A model generated the notes under the pieces. It was not told where the DNA came from, ran no database searches, and saw nothing but the letters and a program-made list of their open reading frames with translations. Of a DNA stretch of 64,000 bases, positions 43,605-53,194 are shown piece by piece; position 1 is the first letter of the stretch; each line of letters opens with the position of its first letter. The stretch comes from Bacilli bacterium (lineage in GTDB: Bacteria > Bacillota_I > Bacilli_A > RFN20 > CAG-826). A program made the position numbers and the translations under genes. The stretch spans positions 83,643 to 147,642 of the forward strand of contig JAFUHI010000015.1 of NCBI GenBank assembly GCA_017468925.1. Reading direction: 5' to 3'.

Positions 43605-45802
43605 TTAATCTTCTTTAGATAAACCATTCTCGAAGATATTCCTCTTGGATATTCTTCTTTATCGTTCGTGTCGCTTAATTGGCCTAAATCTAAGCCGTTT
43701 TCCATTAGATATTTTCCAGAAAGTGGCGCGAATTGCTTTGATTTTGCGTTCTTTTGCTCTCTTACTTCTATTTCGTAAGTTGCCTTTTCATCTAGCCCAA
43801 CCAATTTCCATTTCTTGCTTGGGACATCTTTTCTCATTTCTATAGCAACCAAGAGCGCTTCTTCTTTTTCTTTTCCGATTAGGGCGAAACTGTAATATCT
43901 ATCGTCATCAAAGCAATCATCGATGACATAATATTGTCCAAACTGTATTAATGAGCGATGTTTTTTATAATAGTCAGTCTGCTTTTTGAATAGCTTTAAA
44001 TCCTCTTCGTTTAATTTCCTTACATCAAGCTCATAGCCAAAGGCGCCTATACAGTTGATATTGAACCTATCGTCAAAAGATGTTCTTCTTTGATCACTCC
44101 CGCCGTCAGTGGATACATGGGCGCCAAACGTTGATTGAGGATAGGCGGTTAGTGTTCCTCTATTTATGAAAACTCTTGTATAGGAATTAGTGTTGTCACT
44201 TCCCCACACTTGAGGCATGTAATAGCACATTCCTAAGTCATATCTGCCTCCACCCGAGGAGCAAGATTCAAAGAGAATATCTGGATATTTGCTAACTAGT
44301 CTATCAATGAGCTCATATGTTCCCATGATGAATCGATGCATATATTCGCCGCATCTTATTCCCGTTGAAGAATATGGGTCAATTAAGTATCTGTTGTAAT
44401 CCCATTTGATGTAGTCAGGCTTTGCATCTTCAATCATAGAAGAAAGCACAGAATATAGATAATCAACAACATCTGGGTTGGCCATATCCAACATTAACTG
44501 GGTTCTTCTGAGGGTTGGGTTTCTATTTGGCACTATCTGGGCATACTCTGGATGATTCCTAAACAGGTCGCTATCAAAAGAAATCATCTCTGGCTCAACC
44601 CATATACCGAATTGCAAACCTAATGATTTTATTTTTTTCGATAACGATGAAAGGCCGTTTGGGAATTTATTCTCATCAACAAACCAATCGCCCAAGCTAG
44701 TCGTGTCTGTACTTCTGTTTTTGAACCAACCATCATCCATAACAAACAATTCGACACCGATTTGCTTGGATAATTCCGCGCTGTGCAAAAGGTTTTCCTC
44801 ATTGATGGTCATCATCAAGCCTTCCCAGCTGTTATATATAATCGGCCTCTCTTTATTCCTAAATTCAGCTCTGATTACATGATTCGAGGCGAAATTGTGC
44901 ATTTCTTTAGTTAGTTCGTTCTGGTTATCTTTAACAAGCATGATTGCTTCTGGGGTAATGAATGAGGCACCAGGTTCTAATAGCCAATCAAAAGCGAAAT
45001 CATTAATTCCGACCATAACAGTTGTGTCAAATTGTTGATTGGCTATAACTGTCTCTTTATGATTTCCGCTATAAATGAGATTAAAGCCGTAAATGGTTCC
45101 GTTCTTATCATCAACCACTTCTATATATGGGTTATGTTTATGCGAGGAGGAACCTACTATCGATCCGGTTGAGAAAGTGCCGTCTTTCAATTTGTTTTCA
45201 TGACGGAATCTCTCATAAAGCCAGCTACCATCGTATGTATAGATTGTCACTTCATTTGTGGGTAAATGCGTTTCTAAAGACGCTATTTTTCTAATTGAGC
45301 ATGGCTTTTTTCCTTTGTTGACCAATTCTTTTTTGACAACGATGACATCTGAATCTTCAAATACAGAATAGTAATGATGCAATTCAAGATCCAGGACATC
45401 ATCTTTTTCTATTATCTCAAGCGTTTCTGCAACATCTCTAGCGTGTGGTCCCTCCATCTCCTTTGGACCCTTTCTCACAACTGCATCCACGAAAAAGAAT
45501 CTATTCACATACGTCCCATCGCCATTGAACAAAAGGAGTGATGGCTCAGTGTTATTCCACCCAAAAGTGGATGATATTGTATCTCCCAAGACATAATCTA
45601 GGTTTGAACCGAAGTCATTTATAACCAGTGGGGTTTCGTTTGTCTTATTTCCCATTCTTTTCCCGAAATAATTCTGTAAGGCTATTTTTCTTTTGTTTTT
45701 TGGATCGTCTCCGGCGTAGTGAAAATCCTTGATTTCAAAAATCAAAGAAGTGCCTTTTGTGTTTATGGCAATTACATTATCTTTTATCTCAATCATCTTC
45801 AT
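43601..45802 (-). CDS. alpha-galactosidase, family GH36
   Basis: Removes alpha-linked galactose from oligosaccharides such as raffinose or host glycans. The protein is 733 residues, normal for GH36. ATG 45802 is preferred over the GTG at 45814 because GAGG lies 6 bases upstream. The catalytic motifs are KWDYNR with the nucleophile Asp (about residue 468) and WGSDNT with the acid/base Asp (about 536). DDGWFKNR and SCSSGGGRYDLGM bind the substrate. No signal peptide, so it acts in the cytosol on imported sugar. A palindrome and an extended -10 box lie upstream (45903-45966). Confidence 0.95.
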   Translation of the reverse strand: MKMIEIKDNVIAINTKGTSLIFEIKDFHYAGDDPKNKRKIALQNYFGKRMGNKTNETPLVINDFGSNLDYVLGDTISSTFGWNNTEPSLLLFNGDGTYVNRFFFVDAVVRKGPKEMEGPHARDVAETLEIIEKDDVLDLELHHYYSVFEDSDVIVVKKELVNKGKKPCSIRKIASLETHLPTNEVTIYTYDGSWLYERFRHENKLKDGTFSTGSIVGSSSHKHNPYIEVVDDKNGTIYGFNLIYSGNHKETVIANQQFDTTVMVGINDFAFDWLLEPGASFITPEAIMLVKDNQNELTKEMHNFASNHVIRAEFRNKERPIIYNSWEGLMMTINEENLLHSAELSKQIGVELFVMDDGWFKNRSTDTTSLGDWFVDENKFPNGLSSLSKKIKSLGLQFGIWVEPEMISFDSDLFRNHPEYAQIVPNRNPTLRRTQLMLDMANPDVVDYLYSVLSSMIEDAKPDYIKWDYNRYLIDPYSSTGIRCGEYMHRFIMGTYELIDRLVSKYPDILFESCSSGGGRYDLGMCYYMPQVWGSDNTNSYTRVFINRGTLTAYPQSTFGAHVSTDGGSDQRRTSFDDRFNINCIGAFGYELDVRKLNEEDLKLFKKQTDYYKKHRSLIQFGQYYVIDDCFDDDRYYSFALIGKEKEEALLVAIEMRKDVPSKKWKLVGLDEKATYEIEVREQKNAKSKQFAPLSGKYLMENGLDLGQLSDTNDKEEYPRGISSRMVYLKKIN

Positions 45803-45902
45803 AGACGTCCTCACTAATATTCTTTTCTATAATTATGCAAATACGTCCTATTATTTAGACAGTCAAAAAGGACTTTTCTTGCCTTTGAATATGAAATCTT
45901 TT

Positions 45903-45966
45903 GCCAATTTGGCGTTATATTTCTTTGCAAGGGCAAACCTATTAATTTGCATATGCTTTAATTATA
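45903..45966 (-). promoter_or_regulatory. alpha-galactosidase promoter with candidate operators
   Basis: On the minus strand an extended -10, TGCTATAAT, has its TATAAT at 45966-45961. Downstream of it lie a palindrome GCCAATTTGGC (45903-45913) and inverted TTTGC/GCAAA arms around 45925-45937. These suit a sugar-responsive repressor. The leader would be about 150 bases. Confidence 0.4.
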
Positions 45967-46000
45967 GCAATTAAAGACATTTTTTATTCAAGTATAGAAA

Positions 46001-46798
46001 TTAATCGTCTTTTTTCCCGAGCGACTTGTTGATTGCCCCAATTATCGTGTGATAGGCAGGTATCGCTAAGAAAACCACCCACATAGGATGCCATAATGCC
46101 GCCTCCATGCCTGGATATATCATGCAGACAAAGAAGAAGGCAAAGCAAGACAAAAATGTCATGTTGAATTTGTTCGCGTTTCTTTTCTTTATGGCTCTAG
46201 GTATAGAGCAAATGATTTCTGGAACGAATATAAATACCCAGCCGTTAACCCACATATCGAGGAAAACACCAAGAAGAATGTAGAGAATAATCATCAAAAC
46301 GAACAAGGCGGATTCGATTATTTCCAATGTTAAAGTAAACCTGTCTTTGTGTCTGGCTTTTTCAACAACGCAGCCATCAGCGTCGCTTATTTTGATATTT
46401 AATCCATCGATATCCACATTGTCGCCATCATCGCTTTCGATTTTTATGTGGCCTGGGCTGATATGGATCTCATTTCCTTCATCATCCTTGATGTGCATGC
46501 CTTCGTTCTTCTTTTCTTCTTCCGCAGCGGTTTTATCTTCTTTTTCTTCTTCTTTCTCTTCTTTGACTTGTTCCTTCACAATTGTTTCCACATCCAAATC
46601 GGTGTTGAGCAACTCATCCAAAGAGACGTTGTATAGTTTGGCTAAGCAAATTAGGTTGTCGGTGTCGGGTGAGGCCTCTGCTCTTTCCCACTTGCTAACT
46701 GCTTGACGGGATATTCCAAGTTTGTCCGCCAATTCTTCTTGGGAGAGGTTATTCTTTTTTCTTAATTTAATGAGCCTGTCGGCGATTTCGATTGTCAT
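46001..46798 (-). CDS. XRE-type regulator with C-terminal membrane domain
   Basis: A 265-residue protein. An N-terminal helix-turn-helix of the XRE family (residues 1-62, LSQEELADKLGISRQAVSKWER) is joined through a Glu/Lys-rich linker to a short beta segment (about 95-145) and four membrane helices (about 155-255). This suggests a membrane-bound regulator that responds to a change in the membrane or outside it. GGAGG lies before the ATG. The alpha-galactosidase gene downstream has its own promoter region. Its targets are unknown. Confidence 0.85.
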   Translation of the reverse strand: MTIEIADRLIKLRKKNNLSQEELADKLGISRQAVSKWERAEASPDTDNLICLAKLYNVSLDELLNTDLDVETIVKEQVKEEKEEEKEDKTAAEEEKKNEGMHIKDDEGNEIHISPGHIKIESDDGDNVDIDGLNIKISDADGCVVEKARHKDRFTLTLEIIESALFVLMIILYILLGVFLDMWVNGWVFIFVPEIICSIPRAIKKRNANKFNMTFLSCFAFFFVCMIYPGMEAALWHPMWVVFLAIPAYHTIIGAINKSLGKKDD

Positions 46799-46970
46799 GG
46801 TTCTTCCTCCGAATGTTTATGCCATTAATCTATAGTTGTTTTGGAATTTCAACCACCTACTCTAGTTAGAATTTTAAGCAACTATTGGTTGCATGTCTAA
46901 ACAATATTAAATCTATATATTCATTATTTTTAGGGGGATTTGCAGTGATTTTAGTCGCTAAAAGACAATT

Positions 46971-47144
46971 TTATATTTTTATACGGCCAAATAACGTTAT
47001 AAAATCGCCTTTCATGATTATGGTGTCCTGCAGTTTGGCTCCTTGCAGTTCAAGAGGAACATTATCAACATAGACTTCGACCAAAGCGTTGGAGCCGTAA
47101 TTTGCAACAAGATTGATTTCGTTGGAACGGTCTAAAAAGTTGCC
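46971..47144 (-). pseudogene. 57-codon remnant of an unidentified gene
   Basis: An open frame without a start codon, ending in TAA (46971-46973) and bounded upstream by an in-frame TGA (47145-47147). Its product reads like the C-terminal strand-rich end of a larger protein, possibly a sugar hydrolase (NLVANYGSNALVEVYVDNVP, IMKGDFITLFGRIKI). No ribosome site or promoter belongs to it. The upstream part is probably deleted. Confidence 0.4.
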
Positions 47145-47169
47145 TCAAGAGCTTTATGAACGTCTGTTT

Positions 47170-49809
47170 TTATTGTCTGCGTTTCCTATAATAGACAAAG
47201 CCAGCTAATCCCATAGACATGATCACTGCTAGGGCGGCCATCAAAGCAATTATGTTTGTGTTATATTCATCACCAAATATTTGAATCAGAGGAGCGTTCA
47301 TCGTCCCCACGAATGTCTCCCCGTTCGCGATTGCCCAGGCTTGAAGCCTAAGAACCATATCAGAATATTCTTCTGCGTTTAGGAAGATGTTTTTCTGATC
47401 ATCTGTAAGATTGTTGTACGCTTCTTTTGCATCTTGATAATAAGACAAGCAAGCACCTGTATTAGATCCGTCCGTTGTTGGGATGGTTCCTTTTTTGAGA
47501 TATGTTACGCAGAATGATTCAACCGCCATATAATCCTCCGCTACCTTTTGCTCATCTTCAACATCTCCATCAATCACATAATCATCAACCACGTGGATTG
47601 TTATTATCTTTTGCGAGATATTGCCAGAATAGTCTTCTGCAGTGATGGTTAATGTATGGTCTCCAACAAGCAATCTATTTAGTTCATCCATCGTGCCTGA
47701 AGAGTACACCGCCGTGTAGGTGAATTCATATTCATCGGTGATATAACCAGAAACATCGAGGTTGAATATCGTTCCAGCTGGGAGCGTTATTGTAGAGAAA
47801 GGAATGTTAATGGCTGGCCCTTCTAAATCCGCCGCGCCAACAACTATAGTGACAGATTTCTGCGTGACGTTGTGGAAATAGTCTTCTGCTTTAAGCGTTA
47901 GGTTATAAGTTCCTTGCTCGGTGATTCTGCCACTAGCATCCATTGCTGGCATTGAATCCCAAACGTAAGTAACTTCAACGTTTCTATTGTCTTGTTCATC
48001 AAAGGCGATGGTGGGTAAAACCGGCTTGGAATTCACCGGAATTGTTAGCGTATCTTTATTGAAATCGATGACTGGTCCAACCCCATCATTTGCTTTCAAT
48101 TCAACTGAAACAGAATCGATGTATAGTGTGTTTGTCGTATCGTTGGTGCGGAAATAGAGATTGAATTGTCCCAACAAAGTTCCGTCATTTTGATCAGAGA
48201 AGTTATTCCATTTCTTTGAACCGCTTATCGTTGAATAATTGACGTCCAATTCTCTCCATTGGTTCATGTTATCTATCAAGGAATAGCCTCCGGCCCCTCC
48301 GTTATTTACATATGGCCACATATCAAGTTTTCTATCACTGTAATTTGGGGCTTGTAGTCTAAATTCAGGATAAGTGCCGTTTGGGCTTCCGGAGGCATAC
48401 ACCTTGAACTTTATATTTTCCACTAAAGATAGGGGGATCATGGAGGCTGCAAAATCGAAATTGACAGTAACGTTGGTGTTTCCTCCCATCTTCAGAACCG
48501 CTCCTTCGTATCCGCTTGGAACGTTGTTTGTTTTGGCGTCATACGCTCCATACAGTTCAGCGCTTGAATTTAATCTATATGTAAATTGTCCATTGTTTGT
48601 GAATGCATCGATATCCTCACTGGTGTAAACGGTGATGCTGTCGATATAGAATTTATCATTTGTGCCGGATTTGCAGCGGATTTGCGGGGAAATTGTTCCC
48701 AATATCGACGAATCTGATGATGAAGCAAAATCAGACCATGTTGTGCCTCCAATAAATTGTGCTGGGGAGATAACGATATCATGCCACTGATTGCAGACTG
48801 TCTTCAGCGAGTATCCTCCCGCTCCGGCAAAATCTCCAGTTCCATTGAATGCCCAATTATTGCTCTTATTTTGCAAGCGGAATTCTGGATAGGTTGAAGT
48901 GACAGTTGCTTCAGCATAAAACCTAAACACAACTGACTCAAGTTTGCTTAATTTTATATTTCCTGCAGTAAAGTTGAATGACAAACTATAAGTGGTGTCG
49001 TCGATAGTGGCTCCCGATGCCCTCAAAACAGAGCCGACATATCCTGCGGGAACACCTTCGCTATCGCACTTTGATGTGGGGATTAAGGTCGAATAGGAGC
49101 CGGAATATTCAAACTGCCCATTATTTGTGAATTCATTAGGGATGGGTTCCTGAGGTTTGAACGTGATTATATTCGCGTTTGTCCCATCAGCAGAACCGAT
49201 TCTAAACTTTCTATCACTAAAACCTGATGAATTAGTGAATGTGTGACTCGTGATTTTTGTCGAAGAACTATATGGGTAGAATATTTTCCCATCATATTCG
49301 ACAAAGAATTCAACGGTGCATGTTGTGATAGATAAATCGAATTTGATATTCACATCGACATAATCATCATAGATGCGATTGTTTGGCATTAACGAGGTCA
49401 ATGTGGTCCCTTCATCATCTTTCAAAATCATTCCAGACACTTCTGCATGTCTTGAATAATCTGAACCAAGATATAGAAATCTTATCGTGCTGGAGGTTGA
49501 GATATAGACAGCGTAGCCACCGACAGACACCCAGTAATTGTGATTTGCCGTCGTGTCTCCGTTTTTATACGACAATTGAAGCTCAGATTTTTCTGATAGC
49601 TCTGCGCCTATTACGTATGCGTTCGTGCCATCGCCTTTATATGTCAAAACATCTCCATAGTCTAATAATCCTAAATCGGCGTTCTTGTATGTTACAAATC
49701 CATCATCCGCGTTGACTTGATTAGTTATTGTTTTCCCCGCAAAAACAGCACCAATTGATGAAACGGCTAATCCAAGAAAGGAAATTGCTGCAAACATTTT
49801 CTTATTCAT
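47170..49809 (-). CDS. cell-surface protein with duplicated beta-sandwich modules and Ig-like domains
   Basis: An 879-residue protein with a signal peptide (about 1-35), an N-terminal lectin-like sandwich (about 36-210), two homologous modules of about 170 residues (about 225-400 and 405-575), two Ig/HYR-like domains (about 580-740) and a helical segment before a C-terminal membrane helix and the tail YYRKRRQ. The two modules share NNGQF, GYxGxVL, YPEFRLQ, GAGGYSL and FYIDSITV / LYIDSVSV. They look like carbohydrate- or protein-binding sandwiches that arose by duplication. No LPxTG motif. GGAGGAAAC precedes the ATG. The start overlaps the phosphatase gene by 8 bases. Confidence 0.75.
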   Translation of the reverse strand: MNKKMFAAISFLGLAVSSIGAVFAGKTITNQVNADDGFVTYKNADLGLLDYGDVLTYKGDGTNAYVIGAELSEKSELQLSYKNGDTTANHNYWVSVGGYAVYISTSSTIRFLYLGSDYSRHAEVSGMILKDDEGTTLTSLMPNNRIYDDYVDVNIKFDLSITTCTVEFFVEYDGKIFYPYSSSTKITSHTFTNSSGFSDRKFRIGSADGTNANIITFKPQEPIPNEFTNNGQFEYSGSYSTLIPTSKCDSEGVPAGYVGSVLRASGATIDDTTYSLSFNFTAGNIKLSKLESVVFRFYAEATVTSTYPEFRLQNKSNNWAFNGTGDFAGAGGYSLKTVCNQWHDIVISPAQFIGGTTWSDFASSSDSSILGTISPQIRCKSGTNDKFYIDSITVYTSEDIDAFTNNGQFTYRLNSSAELYGAYDAKTNNVPSGYEGAVLKMGGNTNVTVNFDFAASMIPLSLVENIKFKVYASGSPNGTYPEFRLQAPNYSDRKLDMWPYVNNGGAGGYSLIDNMNQWRELDVNYSTISGSKKWNNFSDQNDGTLLGQFNLYFRTNDTTNTLYIDSVSVELKANDGVGPVIDFNKDTLTIPVNSKPVLPTIAFDEQDNRNVEVTYVWDSMPAMDASGRITEQGTYNLTLKAEDYFHNVTQKSVTIVVGAADLEGPAINIPFSTITLPAGTIFNLDVSGYITDEYEFTYTAVYSSGTMDELNRLLVGDHTLTITAEDYSGNISQKIITIHVVDDYVIDGDVEDEQKVAEDYMAVESFCVTYLKKGTIPTTDGSNTGACLSYYQDAKEAYNNLTDDQKNIFLNAEEYSDMVLRLQAWAIANGETFVGTMNAPLIQIFGDEYNTNIIALMAALAVIMSMGLAGFVYYRKRRQ

Positions 49810-50995
49810 TGTTGGTTTCCTCCAAAAGATTCTCTCTTATTGCAGAGATTTCGCTGCTCGTTAAGCCTATATCCAAGCAATACTCCTCAGCTCTTTCGTA
49901 AATTGTTCCACTACCAACGCCATCATTGCCTACATATGCGGTGAGATAATTCAATAGATTGTTGAAGGCTGGAGCCATAGTAGTAATGGGTTCAGCGTTA
50001 CATATGCTAGTGAAAACATAGACGTAGTAGTCTTGTTTGATTTGTTCTAGTTCCACACCTAGGAGGAGATATAAAAGGACCGATAAAGTACCAGTTCTAT
50101 CTCTTCCCACCGCACAATGGAAAACAAGCGGTAGATTATTAGTGTTTGTAAACGTCTTTAGGTTTTCCTTCATAACAGGCTTGAGGTCTTCATTATCAAT
50201 CCCATTTCCTGATACATAGAATGGCGAGCCATAGGTTCCATATCCGTTGTTGACGTAATTAACGGAGGAGCCTAGTGGAGAGCCGCTTGGTCCTTGCGCC
50301 CTCAAATCCAAATCGGTCTTGATTCCATACTGGAGTGTGGCTTGGATTTTACCTTTTTCGGTGACGCTATCGAGATTCGCGGAACGATAAACAAGGCCTT
50401 GTTTGACTTTCTTGCTTCCATCCACTGTTATCTTATTGCCAAGATCTCTAGCGTTTTGGACTCCATCTATATCTAATGTCCTAAAGAAATCGACTGTATT
50501 GAAATCAAAACGTCTTGAGATGATCGTCTTATCTTCGTAATGAGCGTGAATTTGATAATAATAATGGGTGCCAGCATATAAATCGCTTAATAAGACAGAT
50601 TTCTCCGTGCTAAATGTTATTATGGGATTGCTCATCCCAACATCTCTGGATAAATAGGTCAAATAATATGTCGCTTCTTCTACAACCGACCATGAAAGCG
50701 TAGTCGATACTGGTTTCGTATTTTCCACGCCGACCTCGTAGTATTTGCTGACGTTCTGGCTATCAGAAAGATCGCTATAATAGTTCATCCACGCTTCTGG
50801 AAGGATTGCGATAGTTTGGCCTCCAGAAAGAGATCCTTGGATTGTTGGATTGTTCGTTGGGGTTGAATTCCCATTCGCAGCCACGACAACTTCACGATTG
50901 AGATCATTTAGTTTTTGAAGCGTCTCGCTTTTGCAGGCACTTAGCAAAAAGGTCGCCACTAGTGAAAAAATAAATAATTGGTGCTTTGATTTCAT
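49802..50995 (-). CDS. secreted tyrosine-phosphatase-like lipoprotein
   Basis: A 397-residue lipoprotein (lipobox FLLSACKS) with an N-terminal segment of about 90 residues, a fibronectin-III-like domain (about 90-170) and a Y_phosphatase3 domain (about 175-395). The catalytic loop is HCAVGRDRTG, with Cys294 and Arg300 (C-x5-R) in place. DIDGVQNARDLG and LVYRSANLD are family motifs. The enzyme should remove phosphate from proteins or lipids outside the cell. Relatives include LipA of Listeria and other secreted virulence phosphatases. GAGG precedes the ATG, with TATAAT (51018-51013) just upstream. It is coupled to the large surface protein. Confidence 0.88.
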   Translation of the reverse strand: MKSKHQLFIFSLVATFLLSACKSETLQKLNDLNREVVVAANGNSTPTNNPTIQGSLSGGQTIAILPEAWMNYYSDLSDSQNVSKYYEVGVENTKPVSTTLSWSVVEEATYYLTYLSRDVGMSNPIITFSTEKSVLLSDLYAGTHYYYQIHAHYEDKTIISRRFDFNTVDFFRTLDIDGVQNARDLGNKITVDGSKKVKQGLVYRSANLDSVTEKGKIQATLQYGIKTDLDLRAQGPSGSPLGSSVNYVNNGYGTYGSPFYVSGNGIDNEDLKPVMKENLKTFTNTNNLPLVFHCAVGRDRTGTLSVLLYLLLGVELEQIKQDYYVYVFTSICNAEPITTMAPAFNNLLNYLTAYVGNDGVGSGTIYERAEEYCLDIGLTSSEISAIRENLLEETNNE

Positions 50996-51158
50996 TTAAT
51001 TACCTCAAAGCAATTATACATAAAGAATTGGCTTATTAAATAAGGAGAGAATGTATTTGTTCATTTAAAAAATAAAATAGTCGAAATAACGATATTCTTT
51101 CTATTTTTATGTACCTTTGGCCTTATAATTTAATAATATTCTGTATGAGGAAACCGGC

Positions 51159-51953
51159 ATGAAACGAAAATATTATTCTTTGTTGCTGTTGTCTACATCG
51201 ATTGCTCTTGGCGGCTGTGCTGAAAATAGTCAGCCTCCTTATGCTGAAAAGACGATAGTTTTAACATCTAACGGCGCTCCAGAAAAATCAGTTGGAGATG
51301 AATTTGATATATTCATTGACTCAACAAATATGGATGTTTATTGCAAAGAAAAAGGGAATTGGTTTCCTGGAGAGACAAAGGCAAACAATGTTCTTATAGG
51401 CAAAAAAGAAAATGATGATTGGGCAAAAGAGTTAAGTGCCATCGCAAAATCCTTTTATCTATCCAATGTGAATGTCGATTTTGAATTTGAAGGAAATGGA
51501 TTGTTTACCCACGAGATAGCTCAATTTAAGAATGGTGTGCTCTTCAATGAAGTATATACGAGCAAAGATGCATACGTAGAAAAAGATAAGACTGGCGGCT
51601 ACTACCAGTATCAAAAATTCTATTATGAAAACAACAAACATTACATTGAAGCTCAAGGAGGAGAAAAACAGGAAATAAACTCCACAAGTCGGCTTTATGG
51701 TATGGCCTCAACTTCTTTTGATAAATTTATAGGTGGCGTCTTGGGCGGAAGCAGTTTCGCAGCCTCATTAATGGACGTAGCAACAGGAAAGAATACATCT
51801 GTAACTTTTAAAAACAATGAAACTGTCATTGAATTCACCAATTTTGATTTTACATACAGCAACGATAATAAATATCTAACCGATCTGGCTTTTGAAAACA
51901 CTAGTTATGGCATCAGCTATAACGTGGTTTTCTCGAATTTTGAAAGCAATTAA
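51159..51953 (+). CDS. small lipoprotein of unknown function
   Basis: A 264-residue lipoprotein (lipobox IALGGCAE). The mature protein is charged, with a Lys-rich N-terminal half and beta-type sequence toward the end (FIGGVLGGSSFAASLMD, then FTYSNDNKYLTDLAFEN). I do not recognise a family. The overall size and lipobox resemble the lipoprotein at 19728-20348, but no clear similarity was seen. TATAAT lies at 51124-51129, and GAGG lies upstream of the ATG. It points toward, and ends against, a remnant frame downstream of the abiE toxin gene. Confidence 0.6.
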   Translation: MKRKYYSLLLLSTSIALGGCAENSQPPYAEKTIVLTSNGAPEKSVGDEFDIFIDSTNMDVYCKEKGNWFPGETKANNVLIGKKENDDWAKELSAIAKSFYLSNVNVDFEFEGNGLFTHEIAQFKNGVLFNEVYTSKDAYVEKDKTGGYYQYQKFYYENNKHYIEAQGGEKQEINSTSRLYGMASTSFDKFIGGVLGGSSFAASLMDVATGKNTSVTFKNNETVIEFTNFDFTYSNDNKYLTDLAFENTSYGISYNVVFSNFESN

Positions 51954-52114
51954 GGCTTGATTTGCAGGCTTTTTGCATATTTATTGACGGTTTGGCGGAA
52001 AAGTTTCATTTTGTATAACAGAATCATCGAGTCAATAGAAACGACCCATTGCTTGCCGAATTTGCATACATGAACATGACCGCCGTAGAATAATTCATTT
52101 TCTTTGAGCGGTCT
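51950..52114 (-). pseudogene. 54-codon open extension after the AbiEii stop
   Basis: Directly after the TAG of the AbiEii gene, the same frame stays open for 54 codons and ends in a TAA (51952-51950) that overlaps the stop of the converging lipoprotein gene. The product looks protein-like (ELFYGGHVHVCKFGKQWVV, KLFRQTVNKYAKSL). It has no start codon. It may be a leftover C-terminus of another gene at the edge of an inserted abiE cassette, or rarely read through. Confidence 0.35.
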
Positions 52115-53194
52115 CTACTCTAGAGAAATAAGGCAATTGTTAAAGAACTCATCAAGTTTTTCTTTGCCGATTAATAATGCCAATGCTTTTTCTTTGACGC
52201 CTGTTCTGGCTAGATAATCCAATTTACTTTCAAATCTGGTTGATGGATATAGCATTTTGAGAATTTTTGAAGCGATGATATCCACAGAAACAGCAAAAGA
52301 TTGTATATCAGCAACAGTGACGGGGTTGTCTAGTTTGTAATCATTAAAGTTGCGGACTCCATCCATTAACATTTTGTAATTATCCTTATTTCCGTACCCT
52401 CCACTTATGAGCACTTCGCATGTTCTAATCGTATCGCGCAAGCAACTTTTTAAATCCATCCCTTTGTTCTTTTCATATTTGATTTGAAGAGTTCCCAACT
52501 CCTTATAGATAAAACCTACTCTGTCTAAATCCGAACAATAATTTGATAAATAAGCACAATCGTATAGTTGTTTAATTATCTCTGTACATTTAGGCCTGCC
52601 AAAATGATCCTTGGCACTGTATTTAACCCCAATAGTGTTAGGAGCAAAAGCGGTTAGTTTATCGCCTAGCAAATCGTTAATCTCAATTGTATTCACACTC
52701 AATGGTTCTCCGGTCTGTATGACAGAATCATTATCGATTGATAGCCTCTTTCCTTTAATCGAATTGTTTTGAAATGTTACATCTAATAAAACGTAATTCT
52801 CATTGGTTTTATATTTTTGGTTGTAGAAAAAACGATAATGTGTTGCTTTGATATTCCTGCCACCATGACTATTGCGATTTTTATCTCTTATAACATCAAT
52901 AAAAGGTGGCTTTATTCTTTCTTTAAAGATCATCTCCAAAACGTCTTTATTTTCGTATTCTTTTTCGTCCATGCAAATATCTATATCGATGGAAAATCTA
53001 GATGGCGAATCAAATAGCAGTAGCAAAGATGTCCCTCCTTTAAAGACATAGTGCTTTCCATCAAGAAGGAAATCTAATTGCTCTAATAATTTCAACGAAT
53101 GAACAAACTTTTCATAAATATCTATTTTATTTTCATCTTTGCCAACAATCTTATTTACGTGCAGCAAATCTAAACTGGCATTTAAATCAATCAT
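52115..53194 (-). CDS. AbiEii-type nucleotidyltransferase toxin
   Basis: Toxin of an AbiE-type toxin-antitoxin or abortive-infection pair, 359 residues from the ATG at 53194 (GAGGAG upstream; an earlier TTG at 53227 is rejected). The nucleotidyltransferase core is GGTSLLLL followed by FSIDIDI, with the two metal-binding Asp residues, then VLLDVTFQN with a third acidic residue. ELLGDKLTAFAP-like sequence (NDLLGDKLTAFA) is also typical. AbiEii enzymes block growth after phage infection when the antitoxin fails. The gene overlaps the antitoxin gene by 8 bases. An open frame continues past its stop. Confidence 0.85.
   Translation of the reverse strand: MIDLNASLDLLHVNKIVGKDENKIDIYEKFVHSLKLLEQLDFLLDGKHYVFKGGTSLLLLFDSPSRFSIDIDICMDEKEYENKDVLEMIFKERIKPPFIDVIRDKNRNSHGGRNIKATHYRFFYNQKYKTNENYVLLDVTFQNNSIKGKRLSIDNDSVIQTGEPLSVNTIEINDLLGDKLTAFAPNTIGVKYSAKDHFGRPKCTEIIKQLYDCAYLSNYCSDLDRVGFIYKELGTLQIKYEKNKGMDLKSCLRDTIRTCEVLISGGYGNKDNYKMLMDGVRNFNDYKLDNPVTVADIQSFAVSVDIIASKILKMLYPSTRFESKLDYLARTGVKEKALALLIGKEKLDEFFNNCLISLE

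Noticed and set aside
46949..46963. Hairpin TTTTAG-TCG-CTAAAA
   Set aside because: Six AT-rich pairs only, and no T-tract on either strand.
51956..51978. Possible terminator after the 51159 lipoprotein
   Set aside because: Only a five-pair stem with one G-T pair; too weak to call.
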